From contig NZ_CP028365.1 of the NCBI RefSeq assembly GCF_003033925.1, positions 310,001 to 374,000 of the forward strand: DNA of 64,000 bases. The letters run 5' to 3'. Below, piece by piece: positions 7,974 to 16,450 of this stretch. The DNA is from Tannerella serpentiformis (GTDB taxonomy: Bacteria > Bacteroidota > Bacteroidia > Bacteroidales > Tannerellaceae). A program made the position numbers and the translations under genes. The number at the start of each line of letters is the position of its first letter. Position 1 is the first letter of the stretch. A model generated the notes under the pieces. The model did not search any database. It was not told the origin of the DNA and was given only the letters and a program-made list of their open reading frames with translations.

Positions 7974-9284
7974 TCAGGCCTGCGAGAGCAGGTAGTCCTT
8001 GAACGCCTCGAAGGTGCGCGCCATCGGCACACTGCGTTTCTCGCCCTGCATAAAGGCTCGGAGCCGCTCGGGGATCTCGACTGAGCGACCCGTGGCCGTC
8101 TCCACCGTGTCGAGGAACTTAGCCGGGTGAGCCGTCTCAAGGAAGACGCCCGTCTCGCCCGGCTGCAGGCCGCGCTGCATGAGGGCGTGATAGCCACAGG
8201 CACCGTGGGGATCGGGCGTGTAGCCATGCGTGCGGACGACGTCGGCCAGGGTGGCACGGATCTCCTCGTCCGTCGTGCGGCTGCCGGAGATGAGCGCCGT
8301 GATCGCGGCATGGTCGCCGCCGAAGAGGTCGAGGATGCGGGCGAAGTTGCTCGGATCGCCTACGTCCATCGCGTTGGCCAGCGTGGCCACCGAGGGGCGG
8401 GGCCGATAGACGCCCGTGTGGAGATAGTCCAAGAAGACGTCGTTGCGGTTGTTGGCGGCGATGAAGTGCGACACGGGCAGCCCCATACGGTGCGCGATGA
8501 GTCCGGCCGTTAGGTTGCCGAAGTTGCCACTGGGCACACTCACGACGAGGCGCTGGGCACGGCCGATGCGGTCCATCTGGGCGTAGGCGTGGAAGTAATA
8601 GAAGGCCTGGGGCAGGAAGCGGGCCACGTTGATGGAGTTGGCCGAGGTGAGCTGCAGGTGGGCGTTGAGGTCGGCGTCCACGAAGGCGGACTTGACGAGC
8701 GCCTGACAGTCGTCGAAGACGCCGTCCACCTCCAGCGCGGTGATGTTGCGCCCGAGGGTGGTGAACTGGCACTCCTGAATCGCGCTGACCTTGCCCTTGG
8801 GGTAGAGCACGAAGACGCGGATGCCGGGCACATCGAGGAAGCCGTTGGCTACGGCGCTGCCCGTGTCGCCCGAGGTGGCCACGAGCACGTTGACCTCGCG
8901 GCTCGCCCCCTGACGGGCGATGAAGTGGCCGAGCATGCGGGCCATGAACCGTGCGCCGACGTCTTTGAAGGCCAGCGTGGGGCCGTGGAAAAGCTCGAGG
9001 GAGTAGACCGTGTCCGTGACGGGCACGACAGGCGTGTCGAAGGCCAGTGTGTCCTCTACGATGCGGCGAAGATCGCTCTGCGGCATATCGTCGCCAAAGA
9101 AGGCGCTGGCCACGTGGAGGGCGATCTCGTGAAAGGTCATGTGCTTCATCCCGTCGATGAACGCGCGGTCGAGCGTGGGGATACGTTCGGGCATGAATAG
9201 CCCGCGGTCGGCGGCAAGCCCGCGGACTACGGCCTCCTCGAGGCTGGCGGGCGATACTTGGTGATTGGTGCTGTAATATTTCAT
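7974..9284 (-). CDS. thrC: Threonine synthase
   Basis: 436 residues, full length. It converts O-phosphohomoserine to threonine with PLP. Seen: the N-terminal MKYYSTNHQVSPASLEEAV of the bacteroidal/enterobacterial class, the PLP lysine Lys107 in FHGPTLAFKDVGARF, and the phosphate-binding TSGDTGSAVANGF stretch (about 131-143). The upstream gene on the same strand is an apgM-type protein, the predicted alternative homoserine kinase of Bacteroidetes, so the two would perform the last two steps of threonine synthesis. A 308-bp gap with hairpin repeats separates them. The aspartokinase/homoserine dehydrogenase gene that often accompanies the pair is not in the window. Confidence 0.96.
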   Translation of the reverse strand: MKYYSTNHQVSPASLEEAVVRGLAADRGLFMPERIPTLDRAFIDGMKHMTFHEIALHVASAFFGDDMPQSDLRRIVEDTLAFDTPVVPVTDTVYSLELFHGPTLAFKDVGARFMARMLGHFIARQGASREVNVLVATSGDTGSAVANGFLDVPGIRVFVLYPKGKVSAIQECQFTTLGRNITALEVDGVFDDCQALVKSAFVDADLNAHLQLTSANSINVARFLPQAFYYFHAYAQMDRIGRAQRLVVSVPSGNFGNLTAGLIAHRMGLPVSHFIAANNRNDVFLDYLHTGVYRPRPSVATLANAMDVGDPSNFARILDLFGGDHAAITALISGSRTTDEEIRATLADVVRTHGYTPDPHGACGYHALMQRGLQPGETGVFLETAHPAKFLDTVETATGRSVEIPERLRAFMQGEKRSVPMARTFEAFKDYLLSQA

Positions 9285-9295
9285 CTTGATAGGGG

Positions 9296-9597
9296 GAATT
9301 TATGCGCCTGCGGCGCAGTAGTCCGGGGGGCTACGCCCCCGGTAGTTAGAAAGAAGTTATGCGCCTGCGGCGCGGTAGTCAGGGGGACTACGCCCTCGGT
9401 AGTTAGAAAGAAGTTATGCGCCTGCGGCGCGGTAGTTAAAAGATGCCTCCCCTAACTACCCTCTAACTACGTCTAACTACTGCGGGCGAAAGCCCGCATA
9501 ACTACCGGCGCGAAGCGCCATAACTACCGGGGCACAGCCCTATAACTACCCGGCCGTTAGGCCGTAACTACCACGGCCGAAAGGCCGCATGACTACC
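9296..9597. repeat. Cluster of about ten short hairpins joined by ACTACC/GGTAGT linkers
   Basis: Left of about 9440 the linkers read GGTAGT and the hairpins include GCGCCTGCGGCGC (three times), GGGGG-CTACG-CCCCC and AGGGGGACTACGCCCT. Right of it the linkers read AACTACC and the hairpins are GCGGGC-GAAA-GCCCGC, GGCGC-GAA-GCGCC, GGGC-ACA-GCCC, CGGCC-GTTA-GGCCG and CGGCC-GAAA-GGCCG. Arm sequences differ while remaining self-complementary, and the linker is constant. It fills the gap between apgM and thrC and overlaps the apgM stop codon. A related cluster lies at 11842-11953. Confidence 0.9.
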
Positions 9598-10798
9598 TTA
9601 AGAACACCTTCATAAACTCATCCTTACGGAGCAGCCCGTAGCTGCCATCGATGGCGGCGAACTCGTCGTAACGCTCCACGGCGTCGGGGGTGGCGCCGGG
9701 CTTATAGATCACGAAGGGGATGGGGGCGTTGGTATGCGTACGGATGGCGCAGGGCGTGGGATGGTCGGGCAGGACGGCGATGGCCACCGGCTCATCCCAC
9801 TGATTGACGGCGCGGAAGACGGGATCGACGATGCGGCGGTCGAGGTACTCAATGGTGCGCACCTTCAGCTCCACGTCGCCCTCGTGACCGGCCTCGTCGC
9901 TGGCCTCGATATGCAGATAGACGAAGTCGTGCGTGCGGAGGGCCTCGATGGCGGCGGCCGCCTTGCCCTCATAATTCGTGTCGTAAAGCCCCGTGGCGCC
10001 CTCCACGTGGATCACGTCCATGCCGGCATAGACGCCGATACCGCGGATCAGATCGACGGCCGAGATGACGGCCGAAGAGCGTATGCCGTACAGTTCACGG
10101 AGCGTCTTCATGGCCGGACGCACGCCGGGCGACCACGGCCAGATGCTGTTCGCGGGATCCTTACCCTCGGCACGACGCTTCACGTTGATCGGATGATCGG
10201 CCAGCAACTGCTGCGAGCGGAGGATGAGGTCGTTCAGGCGGTTGGCCGTAGCCTCAGCCTCGGGCACACGCGCCTTGACGAGCGCTGGACGGAAGGGGTG
10301 CAGCGGGATGTCGTGCGGCGGGGTGCAATCCAAGCGCCGATCGCCGCCACGGAGCACAAGCAGATGGCGGTAGGAGACGCCGTGGTGAAAGGTGACATCG
10401 TCCGACCCGAGCTGCTCGTTGAGGTAGCGAATCAAGACGTCAGACTCCTCCGAGGAAATGTGTCCCGCGGAGTGATTCTTGATCCGATCGCCGTCAATAC
10501 AGATGAGATTGCAGCGCAGGCCCAGCTCACCGGGTCGGAGGTCGACCCCCATGCTGGCGGCCTCGAGCACGCCGCGCCCCTCGTAGACGGTGGGCAGGTC
10601 GTAACCGAGAATCGAAAGGTTGGCCACCTCACTGCCCGGGTGGAATCCGTCGGGCACCGTGTGCAGTCGGCCAGAAGCTCCGAGCTTGGCCAGCCGATCC
10701 ATCGCAGGCGTAGGTGCATATTGCAAGGGCGTCAGTCCGCCCAGTTCGGCTATCGGCTCGTCGGCCATGCCGTCTCCCAAAATGATGATATGCTTCAT
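9593..10798 (-). CDS. Cofactor-independent phosphoglycerate mutase family protein (apgM type), probable homoserine kinase
   Basis: 401 residues. The alkaline-phosphatase-superfamily start MKHIIILGDGMADEP carries the metal-binding Asp, followed by GFHPGSEVANLSILGYD with the nucleophile region, the apgM-type insert, and the metal ligands in EASDEAGHEGD and LPDHPTP. Annotated families of this kind are 2,3-bisphosphoglycerate-independent phosphoglycerate mutases. In Bacteroidetes a clade of them lies beside thrC and thrA and has been proposed to be a replacement homoserine kinase (TIGR02535). The position directly upstream of thrC here supports that role. Which reaction it catalyses cannot be decided from sequence alone. 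A TACTTTTG box lies 65 bp upstream. Confidence 0.88.
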   Translation of the reverse strand: MKHIIILGDGMADEPIAELGGLTPLQYAPTPAMDRLAKLGASGRLHTVPDGFHPGSEVANLSILGYDLPTVYEGRGVLEAASMGVDLRPGELGLRCNLICIDGDRIKNHSAGHISSEESDVLIRYLNEQLGSDDVTFHHGVSYRHLLVLRGGDRRLDCTPPHDIPLHPFRPALVKARVPEAEATANRLNDLILRSQQLLADHPINVKRRAEGKDPANSIWPWSPGVRPAMKTLRELYGIRSSAVISAVDLIRGIGVYAGMDVIHVEGATGLYDTNYEGKAAAAIEALRTHDFVYLHIEASDEAGHEGDVELKVRTIEYLDRRIVDPVFRAVNQWDEPVAIAVLPDHPTPCAIRTHTNAPIPFVIYKPGATPDAVERYDEFAAIDGSYGLLRKDEFMKVFLR

Positions 10799-10862
10799 AT
10801 ATAATACGTATGTGGGCGCACCTCACAGTCCGCCCGGGGATTTCGATGTGTTGTAGGGGCGG

Positions 10863-10870
10863 CAAAAGTA
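10863..10870 (-). promoter_or_regulatory. Predicted -7 box for the apgM-thrC unit
   Basis: Minus strand reads TACTTTTG, a match to TAnnTTTG, preceded by the frequent GGCGGC context seen at many promoters in this window. Confidence 0.55.
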
Positions 10871-10941
10871 AACGTAGGGGCGGACGCGCGATGCCTGATC
10901 GGCAGAGATCGGTGCAAGTAGGTTCCGCCATCTGTTCTTCT

Positions 10942-11205
10942 CGTCCCGCCGCGGGACGGCGTCTCAACGGTCATTTTGGCCCCGTCCCGCCGCGGGACGG
11001 CATCTCAACGGCCATTTTGGTCTCGTCCCGCCGCGGGATGGTATCTCAACGGCCATTTTGGTCTTGTCCCGCCGCGGGATGGCGTCTCAACCGTCATTTT
11101 GGTCTCGTCCCGCCGCGGGATGGCGTCTCAACAGTCATTTTGGCCCCGTCCCGCCGCGGGATAGCATCTCAACGGTCATTTTGATCTCGTCCCGCCGCGG
11201 GATGC
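10942..11205. repeat. Tandem array B, 41-bp unit, 7 copies
   Basis: GTCCCGCCGCGGGA recurs at 10942, 10984, 11025, 11066, 11107, 11148 and 11189 (period 41, once 42). Each unit has a CCCGCCGCGGG palindrome, then TCTCAACGG and CATTTTGG. It lies in the divergent gap between apgM and the GNAT gene. The remaining gap bases (10871-10941, 11206-11299) show nothing else. Confidence 0.95.
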
Positions 11206-11299
11206 CTCGCCGTACCTCCCAAAGCATGTCATCTGGGCCTCCCTCTGGGGAAATTTCATCCATCAGACACACATTTCTGCCAGAAGTGGCGCGCGCTTC

Positions 11300-11307
11300 T
11301 ATCTTTG
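11300..11307 (+). promoter_or_regulatory. Predicted -7 box for the GNAT gene
   Basis: TATCTTTG matches TAnnTTTG; 31 bp before the ATG. Confidence 0.55.
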
Positions 11308-11338
11308 CCTGCGCTTAAAAGAAAACGAAAGCACATCC

Positions 11339-11860
11339 ATGAATACTTCCCTCACCATACGCTCGGCCAACGCTGACGATCTGGACGCCATCCTGTCACT
11401 CTTCGATACGGCGCGCCGCTTCATGGCCGCCAACGGCAACCCGTCGCAATGGGTCGAAGGCTACCCCAACGCGGATATTGTACGGGCGGACATCGCCCAC
11501 GGAAACTGCTACGTCTGCACGCCGGCAGATCGCCAAACGATCGTCGGCACGTTCGTCTTCATCCTCGGCGAGGAACCCACGTATCGCCTCATCGAGCAGG
11601 GCCACTGGCACGCCGATCGCCCCTACGGCACCATCCACCGCATGACCTCCGACGGTCACACGCACGGCATTGCCCGCGCCACGTTCGACTACTGCGCCGC
11701 CCAAACGGACTATCTCCGCATCGATACCCACGCCGACAATCGCCCTATGCTCCGCGCCATCACCCGTTACGGTTTCCGCCCCTGCGGCATCATCTACGTC
11801 CGCGACGGCAGCCCACGTTTGGCGTTCGACCTGGAACGGCCTTCGGCCGGGCGCCCATAA
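11339..11860 (+). CDS. GNAT family N-acetyltransferase
   Basis: 173 residues. The fold is recognised from TIRSANADDLDAILSLF at the start, a central strand region and the C-terminal DTHADNRPMLRAITRYGFRPCGIIYV, where the Asn-Arg-X-Met plus YGF pattern is typical of small-molecule or peptide GNATs. The substrate is unknown. The segment AANGNPSQWVEGYP is characteristic of a bacteroidal subgroup of hypothetical acetyltransferases. It precedes tryptophanase on the same strand, separated by 110 bp of hairpin repeats. Confidence 0.85.
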   Translation: MNTSLTIRSANADDLDAILSLFDTARRFMAANGNPSQWVEGYPNADIVRADIAHGNCYVCTPADRQTIVGTFVFILGEEPTYRLIEQGHWHADRPYGTIHRMTSDGHTHGIARATFDYCAAQTDYLRIDTHADNRPMLRAITRYGFRPCGIIYVRDGSPRLAFDLERPSAGRP

Positions 11861-11953
11861 GGGGTGCCCCTACTACCGCGCCGCAGGCGCATAACTACCC
11901 GGCCGCAAGGCCGTAACTACTTATAACTACCGCGGCGAATGCCGCATAAACCC
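11842..11953. repeat. Second cluster of ACTACC-linked hairpins
   Basis: Hairpins GCGCC-GCA-GGCGC, CGGCC-GCAA-GGCCG and GCGGC-GAAT-GCCGC are joined by ACTACC linkers in the plus direction; a GGGCGCCC/GGTGCCCC pair overlaps the GNAT gene end. Same family as 9296-9597. It fills the gap in front of tryptophanase. Confidence 0.85.
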
Positions 11954-11970
11954 ATCAAACACCAAACATC

Positions 11971-13350
11971 ATGGAACTCCCTTTTTCCGAATCCTACCGC
12001 ATTAAAATGGTAGAGCCGATCCGCAAAAGCACGCGCACAGAACGCGAAGGCTGGATGGCGGACGCAAAGTACAACCTCTTCATGCTGAAGAGCGACGAGG
12101 TCTTCATCGACCTCCTGACCGACTCCGGCACCGGCGCCATGAGCGACCGCCAATGGTCGGCCCTCATGCTTGGCGACGAGAGCTACGCCGGTGCACGCTC
12201 GTACGAAAATATGCGCGAGGCCATCCGCCGTATCCTCGGCTTCGACTTCTTCCTGCCCACCCATCAGGGTCGCGCGGCTGAGAACGTGCTCTACTCCGCC
12301 ATCGTCCACGAGGGCGACATCTTGCCCGGCAACTCCCACTTCGACACCACCAAGGGGCACATCGAGTTTCGCCGCGCCACCGCCCTCGACTGCACCATCG
12401 ACGCCGCCGCCGACACGCAGCTCGAGCTGCCCTTCAAAGGCAACATGGACGTCGAGAAGCTCGAGCGCGTGCTCCGCTCCTACCCCGCCGAACGCATTCC
12501 CTGCGTCGTGCTCACCATCACGAACAACACCGCCGGCGGTCAGCCCGTGTCGATGCAGAACATTCGCGAGGTTTCGGCCCTCTGCCGCCGCTACGGCGTG
12601 AAGCTGCAAATCGACTCGGCCCGCTTCGCCGAAAACGCCTACTTCATCAAGACGCGTGAGGCGGGTTACGCCGACAAGTCGATCAAAGAGATCGTGCGCG
12701 AGATCTTCTCCTACGCCGACATCATGACCATGTCATCGAAGAAAGACGCGATCGTGAACATGGGCGGCTTCGTGGCCTTCCGCTCCGAGGAGCTTTGGCG
12801 CCGCTGCCAGATGTTCTGCATCATGAACGAAGGCTTCATCACCTACGGCGGCATGAGCGGCCGCGACATGAACGCACTGGCCGTGGGCCTCGACGAGGGC
12901 ACGGAGTTCGACTATCTCGAGACACGCATCCGGCAGGTGGAGCACCTGGCCCACCGTCTCGACGAGTACGGCATCCCCTACCAACGCCCCGTCGGCGGTC
13001 ACGCCGTCTTCATCGACGCCAAACGTGTCCTCACGCATGTGCCGAAGGAGGAGTTCATCGCCCAGACGCTCGGCGTGGAGCTGTACCTCGAGGCCGGCAT
13101 CCGCGGCGTGGAGATCGGCGCCATCCTGGCCGACCGCGACCCGAAGACGCGCGAGAACCGTTACCCGAAGCTCGAGCTGCTGCGCCTGGCCATCCCTCGC
13201 CGCACGTACACCGACAACCATATGGACGTCGTGGCTGCGGCGCTGAAGAACGTCTTCGACCGCCGCGAACGGATCACCCGTGGCTACCGCATCACGAAGG
13301 AGCACCCCATCATGCGTCACTTCACCGTCGAGCTTGCACCGGCGGAATAG
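11971..13350 (+). CDS. tnaA: Tryptophanase (tryptophan indole-lyase)
   Basis: 459 residues, PLP beta-eliminating lyase that splits tryptophan into indole, pyruvate and ammonia. Seen: FIDLLTDSGTGAMSD, PTHQGRAAEN, TNNTAGGQPVSM, DSARFAENAYFIK and the PLP lysine in MSSKKDA (Lys258). Tyrosine phenol-lyase is the close alternative; its substrate-binding Arg lies in an MERG motif, whereas this protein reads VEIGAILADRDPKT as tryptophanases do. The start MELPFSESYRIKMVEPIRKS is close to the Porphyromonas enzyme as I remember it. No tryptophan permease gene is adjacent. A 20-bp spacer separates the ATG from the ACTACC hairpins; no -7 box was recognised. Confidence 0.93.
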   Translation: MELPFSESYRIKMVEPIRKSTRTEREGWMADAKYNLFMLKSDEVFIDLLTDSGTGAMSDRQWSALMLGDESYAGARSYENMREAIRRILGFDFFLPTHQGRAAENVLYSAIVHEGDILPGNSHFDTTKGHIEFRRATALDCTIDAAADTQLELPFKGNMDVEKLERVLRSYPAERIPCVVLTITNNTAGGQPVSMQNIREVSALCRRYGVKLQIDSARFAENAYFIKTREAGYADKSIKEIVREIFSYADIMTMSSKKDAIVNMGGFVAFRSEELWRRCQMFCIMNEGFITYGGMSGRDMNALAVGLDEGTEFDYLETRIRQVEHLAHRLDEYGIPYQRPVGGHAVFIDAKRVLTHVPKEEFIAQTLGVELYLEAGIRGVEIGAILADRDPKTRENRYPKLELLRLAIPRRTYTDNHMDVVAAALKNVFDRRERITRGYRITKEHPIMRHFTVELAPAE

Positions 13351-13407
13351 ACCGTCTGAGAAACCTTGGAAGCAGTGACCGGTGCGTCGCAATGCCATGT
13401 CTGCGTC

Positions 13408-13415
13408 TATTTTTG
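13408..13415 (+). promoter_or_regulatory. Predicted -7 box for the DUF4827 lipoprotein gene
   Basis: TATTTTTG followed by CCGCC matches the TAnnTTTG consensus; 34 bp before the ATG. Confidence 0.6.
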
Positions 13416-13449
13416 CCGCCCGTACAAAACCCACAAGTAGTTATACAAG

Positions 13450-14064
13450 ATGAGAGTAAAGATTTTCATGGGCATGGCGTTGCTGATGGCGGCTGTGCTG
13501 ACCCTGACCTCGTGCGGCAAGGATGAATCGTTCGCCAGCAAACAGCGGGCTGAGCGTAAGGCCGTCGAGAAGTTTATCAAAGAACGCGGCATTGAGGTGC
13601 TGCACCGCTATCCCGCCAATGGCGTCTTCGGCAAGAACCAGTATTACTTGATCGACGACGGCCTGAACGAAGGCAAAGTCTATCTGCACGTGATCGACTC
13701 CGGGAATGGCAACCGCGCCGTGATGGGCCGCACGGATGTGCTGATGCGTTGCAGCGGCGAAGACTTCTTCCAGCTCGACACGGCGATCCCCTTCAACCTC
13801 TTTGTCAACGAAAAAGCGCCGATCGAATTTATCTACGGCACGGCGCAGTATGTCTCCTCGCGAGGCTTTTACGTACACGGGGATAAGAAGTTCTACACCG
13901 CGTCTGGTTCCTTCCTCAGCCCTGGCGTGGAGTCGGCTCTGCGCTACGTGGGCGAGAACGCCACCGTCAGCCTGATCGTCTGCTTTGTCGATGGCAGCTT
14001 GCAACAGCTGGAGCAATACAGGCCGATCTTCTATGACCGGGTGACTTTCCGCTTCGGTGATTGA
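13450..14064 (+). CDS. DUF4827 family lipoprotein
   Basis: 204 residues. A lipoprotein signal peptide ends in the lipobox LTLTSC with Cys22. The following KQRAERKAVEKFIKERGIEVL and the strand-rich remainder match the bacteroidal DUF4827 family as I remember it; the family looks like a divergent FKBP-type fold, but no isomerase activity can be claimed. Located in the cell envelope. It stands alone between tnaA and a convergent permease gene and is followed by a long hairpin. Confidence 0.8.
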   Translation: MRVKIFMGMALLMAAVLTLTSCGKDESFASKQRAERKAVEKFIKERGIEVLHRYPANGVFGKNQYYLIDDGLNEGKVYLHVIDSGNGNRAVMGRTDVLMRCSGEDFFQLDTAIPFNLFVNEKAPIEFIYGTAQYVSSRGFYVHGDKKFYTASGSFLSPGVESALRYVGENATVSLIVCFVDGSLQQLEQYRPIFYDRVTFRFGD

Positions 14065-14090
14065 CCCTCACGCGTCGGGATTGGATCATG

Positions 14091-14137
14091 CAAAGACTCG
14101 GAGCCAGATGGAAACAGCCATCGGTTCCGAGTCTTTG
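14091..14137. terminator. Long perfect-ended hairpin after the DUF4827 gene
   Basis: CAAAGACTCGGA (14091-14102) pairs perfectly with TCCGAGTCTTTG (14126-14137), and the inside GATGG/CCATC extends it. The T run is short on both sides, so termination efficiency is uncertain. Confidence 0.7.
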
Positions 14138-14160
14138 TATCTCATGTGAGTAGCCCACCC

Positions 14161-14535
14161 CGTCATGCGACATTTTGGGAAGCCTGCGTGCCAGCGGCGC
14201 CGTCATGCGACATTTTGAGGAGCCTGCGTGCCAGCGAGCCCGTCATGCGACATTTTGAGGAGCCTGCGTGCCAGCGAGCCCGTCATGCGACATTTTGAGG
14301 AGCCTGCGTGCCAGCGGCTCCGTCAAGCGACTTTTTGGCGTCGCTGGGTGCCAGCGGCTCCGTCAAGCGACTTTTTCGCGTCGCTGCGTGCCAGCGGCGC
14401 CGTCAAGCGACTTTTTCGCGTCGCTGCGTGCCAGCGGCGCCGTCAAGCGACTTTTTCACGCCGCTGCGTGCCAGCGGGCCCGTCAAGCGACTTTTTCACG
14501 CCGCTGCGTGCCAGCGGGCCCGTCAAGCGACTTGA
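14161..14535. repeat. Tandem array C, exact 40-bp unit, 9.4 copies
   Basis: Units begin CGTCATGCGACATTTTG (14161, 14201, 14241, 14281) or CGTCAAGCGACTTTTT (14321 to 14521), all exactly 40 bp apart. Every unit ends with a CGCTGCGTGCCAGCG-like hairpin half. The two subtypes sit in separate blocks. The array ends 21 bp before the stop codon of the convergent cbiM-like gene. Confidence 0.95.
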
Positions 14536-14555
14536 CGGCCCGATCGCATACCTTA

Positions 14556-15452
14556 TTACGCTCGGCTGATGGCTCGACGGAGCAGCATAGCAGAAAGCAA
14601 CGTGGCGCCTAAGCCTGCCAGAGCCGCAAGGAAGATAGACAGATAGCCCCCGTCCGCTGTGAACTGATAATCGGCCCAAGGGGCATGCGCGAAGTTCGGT
14701 GCGTCGGGCAGTAGGTGGAAACTGCTCAGCGTGCCCTCCAATGCGTCGGGAGAGGCGGACGCCAACGGTGCCAAAAGGAGGGCGCCGATCAACAGGGCTC
14801 CGTAAACCGTCCACGCAGTCGAACGGGCGACGGGAGAGGCTCCCTTCGCAGCGTCCGTCAGGGGGACTGCGGAGAGAAGGCGGTAGAGCAGCAGTGTAAC
14901 GAGGCCCTCGCCCAGAGCCACCGGGATATGGTGGATGGCCAGCGAAGTGTAAAGCGCGGACGAGCCGACTCCGGCTGCGGAGAGTTCAGCGACAAGTGCG
15001 CCTACGGCAGCCATCACAGACAGTCCGGCGGAGGCAACCAGCGACACCGATCGGCCCACGTGCGCCTGGAGTCGAGCGTGGAGTACGCCGCCCAGACCCG
15101 CTCCGATAAGCGCCATGTTCAGCGTGTTCGCGCCGAGCATCAGCAGTCCGCCGTCGGCAAAGAGGAGGGTTTGCAGGAGGAGCACGAGCGACACACTCAG
15201 TATACCGAAGGGCGTACCGAGCAGACTCGAGGCGAGGAGTCCGCCGAGGGCATGGCCAGACAGGCCGCCTCCGATCGGATAGTTCAGCATTTGAAGGGCG
15301 AAGACGGTGCCACTGACAAGCGCAAACCGTGAGGCGGACGGGCGCGTGTCGGACTTACGTGCGAAAAGGGTGGCCGCGGCCACTCCGGCGATGGCGATTG
15401 TTGCCGTTACGGGGCAAATGCTGCCATGAAGCATTTCTGATGGAAGGTGCAT
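14556..15452 (-). CDS. CbiM-type cobalt/nickel permease with a C-terminal PDGLE-like part
   Basis: 298 residues from the ATG at 15452; an in-frame extension to 15575 lacks family features and is rejected. The start MHLPSEMLHGSICP matches the CbiM/NikM N-terminus, in which the amino-terminal Met-His coordinates the metal. The core LQMLNYPIGGGLSGHALGGLL and LLFADGGLLMLGANTLNMALIG is diagnostic of the energy-coupling-factor Co/Ni substrate component. The C-terminus contains PDALE and APWADYQ, resembling the PDGLE domain of NikN/CbiN partners. No CbiQ or CbiO gene follows in the window. As the last gene of the cooS operon it most likely supplies nickel for CooS. Confidence 0.88.
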   Translation of the reverse strand: MHLPSEMLHGSICPVTATIAIAGVAAATLFARKSDTRPSASRFALVSGTVFALQMLNYPIGGGLSGHALGGLLASSLLGTPFGILSVSLVLLLQTLLFADGGLLMLGANTLNMALIGAGLGGVLHARLQAHVGRSVSLVASAGLSVMAAVGALVAELSAAGVGSSALYTSLAIHHIPVALGEGLVTLLLYRLLSAVPLTDAAKGASPVARSTAWTVYGALLIGALLLAPLASASPDALEGTLSSFHLLPDAPNFAHAPWADYQFTADGGYLSIFLAALAGLGATLLSAMLLRRAISRA

Positions 15453-15579
15453 AATGATGTGATGTTGTTGTGCGGCTATGCCGCGGTTAGGAATACATGA
15501 GTTGGGCGGCCTACTGGCCGCAGTTATTAGTGACTTTGCGGGGCGCGTAAGGGCGAGTCGTCGGCCCCTGCGCATACCT

Positions 15580-16365
15580 TTATATATAGTACTCTATGGG
15601 TTGCTTCGACAGGGAGTAGAGCTCGTGATAGAGGAGATCGTACTGTCGGGCGAAGGCACCCGAGTCGCGGCTTCGGGGTCGGGGACTGTCGATGGTGAGT
15701 ACTCGCCGAACACGTCCGGGAGAGGAGGATAGGACGACGATGCGGTCGGCCAGATAGATCGCTTCGTGGATGTCGTGCGTGACGAAGACGACCGTTTTGC
15801 TCCGTTCACTCACGATGCGCAGCAGATCGTCTTGCAAGCGGTGGCGTGTGATCGGATCGAGCGCCGCAAAGGGTTCGTCCATGAAGAGCACTTGGGGATT
15901 CACCGCCAGTCCGCGGGCCAGTGCCACACGTTGTTGTTGCCCCCCTGAGAGCCGGGCGGGAAAGTTGTGCGCCTGGTCAGACAGACCTACCAGGCAGAGG
16001 TATTCCTCTGCCAAACGCTGCCGGTCGACTCGCGGAAGTCGCTGGGCCTCCAGACCGAGCATGACGTTCTGCTCCACTGTGCGCCAGGGTAGCAATCCGT
16101 ATTGTTGGAAGATCATCACGCGGCTACTGGATGGGCGTGTCACGGGCTGACCGTCGACTTTGATGCGTCCGGACGTGGGTTGATCGAATCCGGCGAGCAG
16201 GTTCAGCAGCGTGGACTTTCCGCAACCGGAGAAGCCAAGCAAACAAACGAACTCTCCGCGGTCGATGCTGAGCGTGATGTCGTCCAAGATGACGCGCTCA
16301 CGGCGTACGCCATCCGTGTCACGCGCCACAACCCGCTTGCATAAGTGGTCTATCTCGATGTACAT
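15580..16365 (-). CDS. ABC transporter ATP-binding protein, SsuB/TauB/NrtD type
   Basis: 261 residues from the ATG at 16365 (MYIEIDHLCKRV); the longer in-frame start at 16434 adds a low-complexity stretch and is unlikely. Walker A GFSGCGKST, Q-loop IFQQYGLLPWRT, signature LSGGQQQRVALARGL and Walker B VLFMDEPFAALD are all present. The LLPWRT after the Q-loop is typical of nitrate/sulfonate/taurine importers. It powers the adjacent permease (85 bp upstream) and the lipoprotein receptor encoded before it. Confidence 0.93.
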   Translation of the reverse strand: MYIEIDHLCKRVVARDTDGVRRERVILDDITLSIDRGEFVCLLGFSGCGKSTLLNLLAGFDQPTSGRIKVDGQPVTRPSSSRVMIFQQYGLLPWRTVEQNVMLGLEAQRLPRVDRQRLAEEYLCLVGLSDQAHNFPARLSGGQQQRVALARGLAVNPQVLFMDEPFAALDPITRHRLQDDLLRIVSERSKTVVFVTHDIHEAIYLADRIVVLSSSPGRVRRVLTIDSPRPRSRDSGAFARQYDLLYHELYSLSKQPIEYYI

Positions 16366-16450
16366 GTAGTGGAAGCTGAAGAACGAAAGACTAAGAACAA
16401 AGAACGAAAAGAGCGCACCCGGGTATGGAGGCACCTGTTGCTCCGCAGAC

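Noticed and set aside
11971-13350. Tyrosine phenol-lyase as an alternative identity of tnaA
   Set aside because: The substrate-binding Arg of that enzyme (MERG) is replaced by Ile in VEIG, as in tryptophanases.
15453-15575. 41-residue extension of the CbiM-like protein
   Set aside because: Functional CbiM proteins need the N-terminal Met-His; the start MHLPSEML at 15452 fits exactly.
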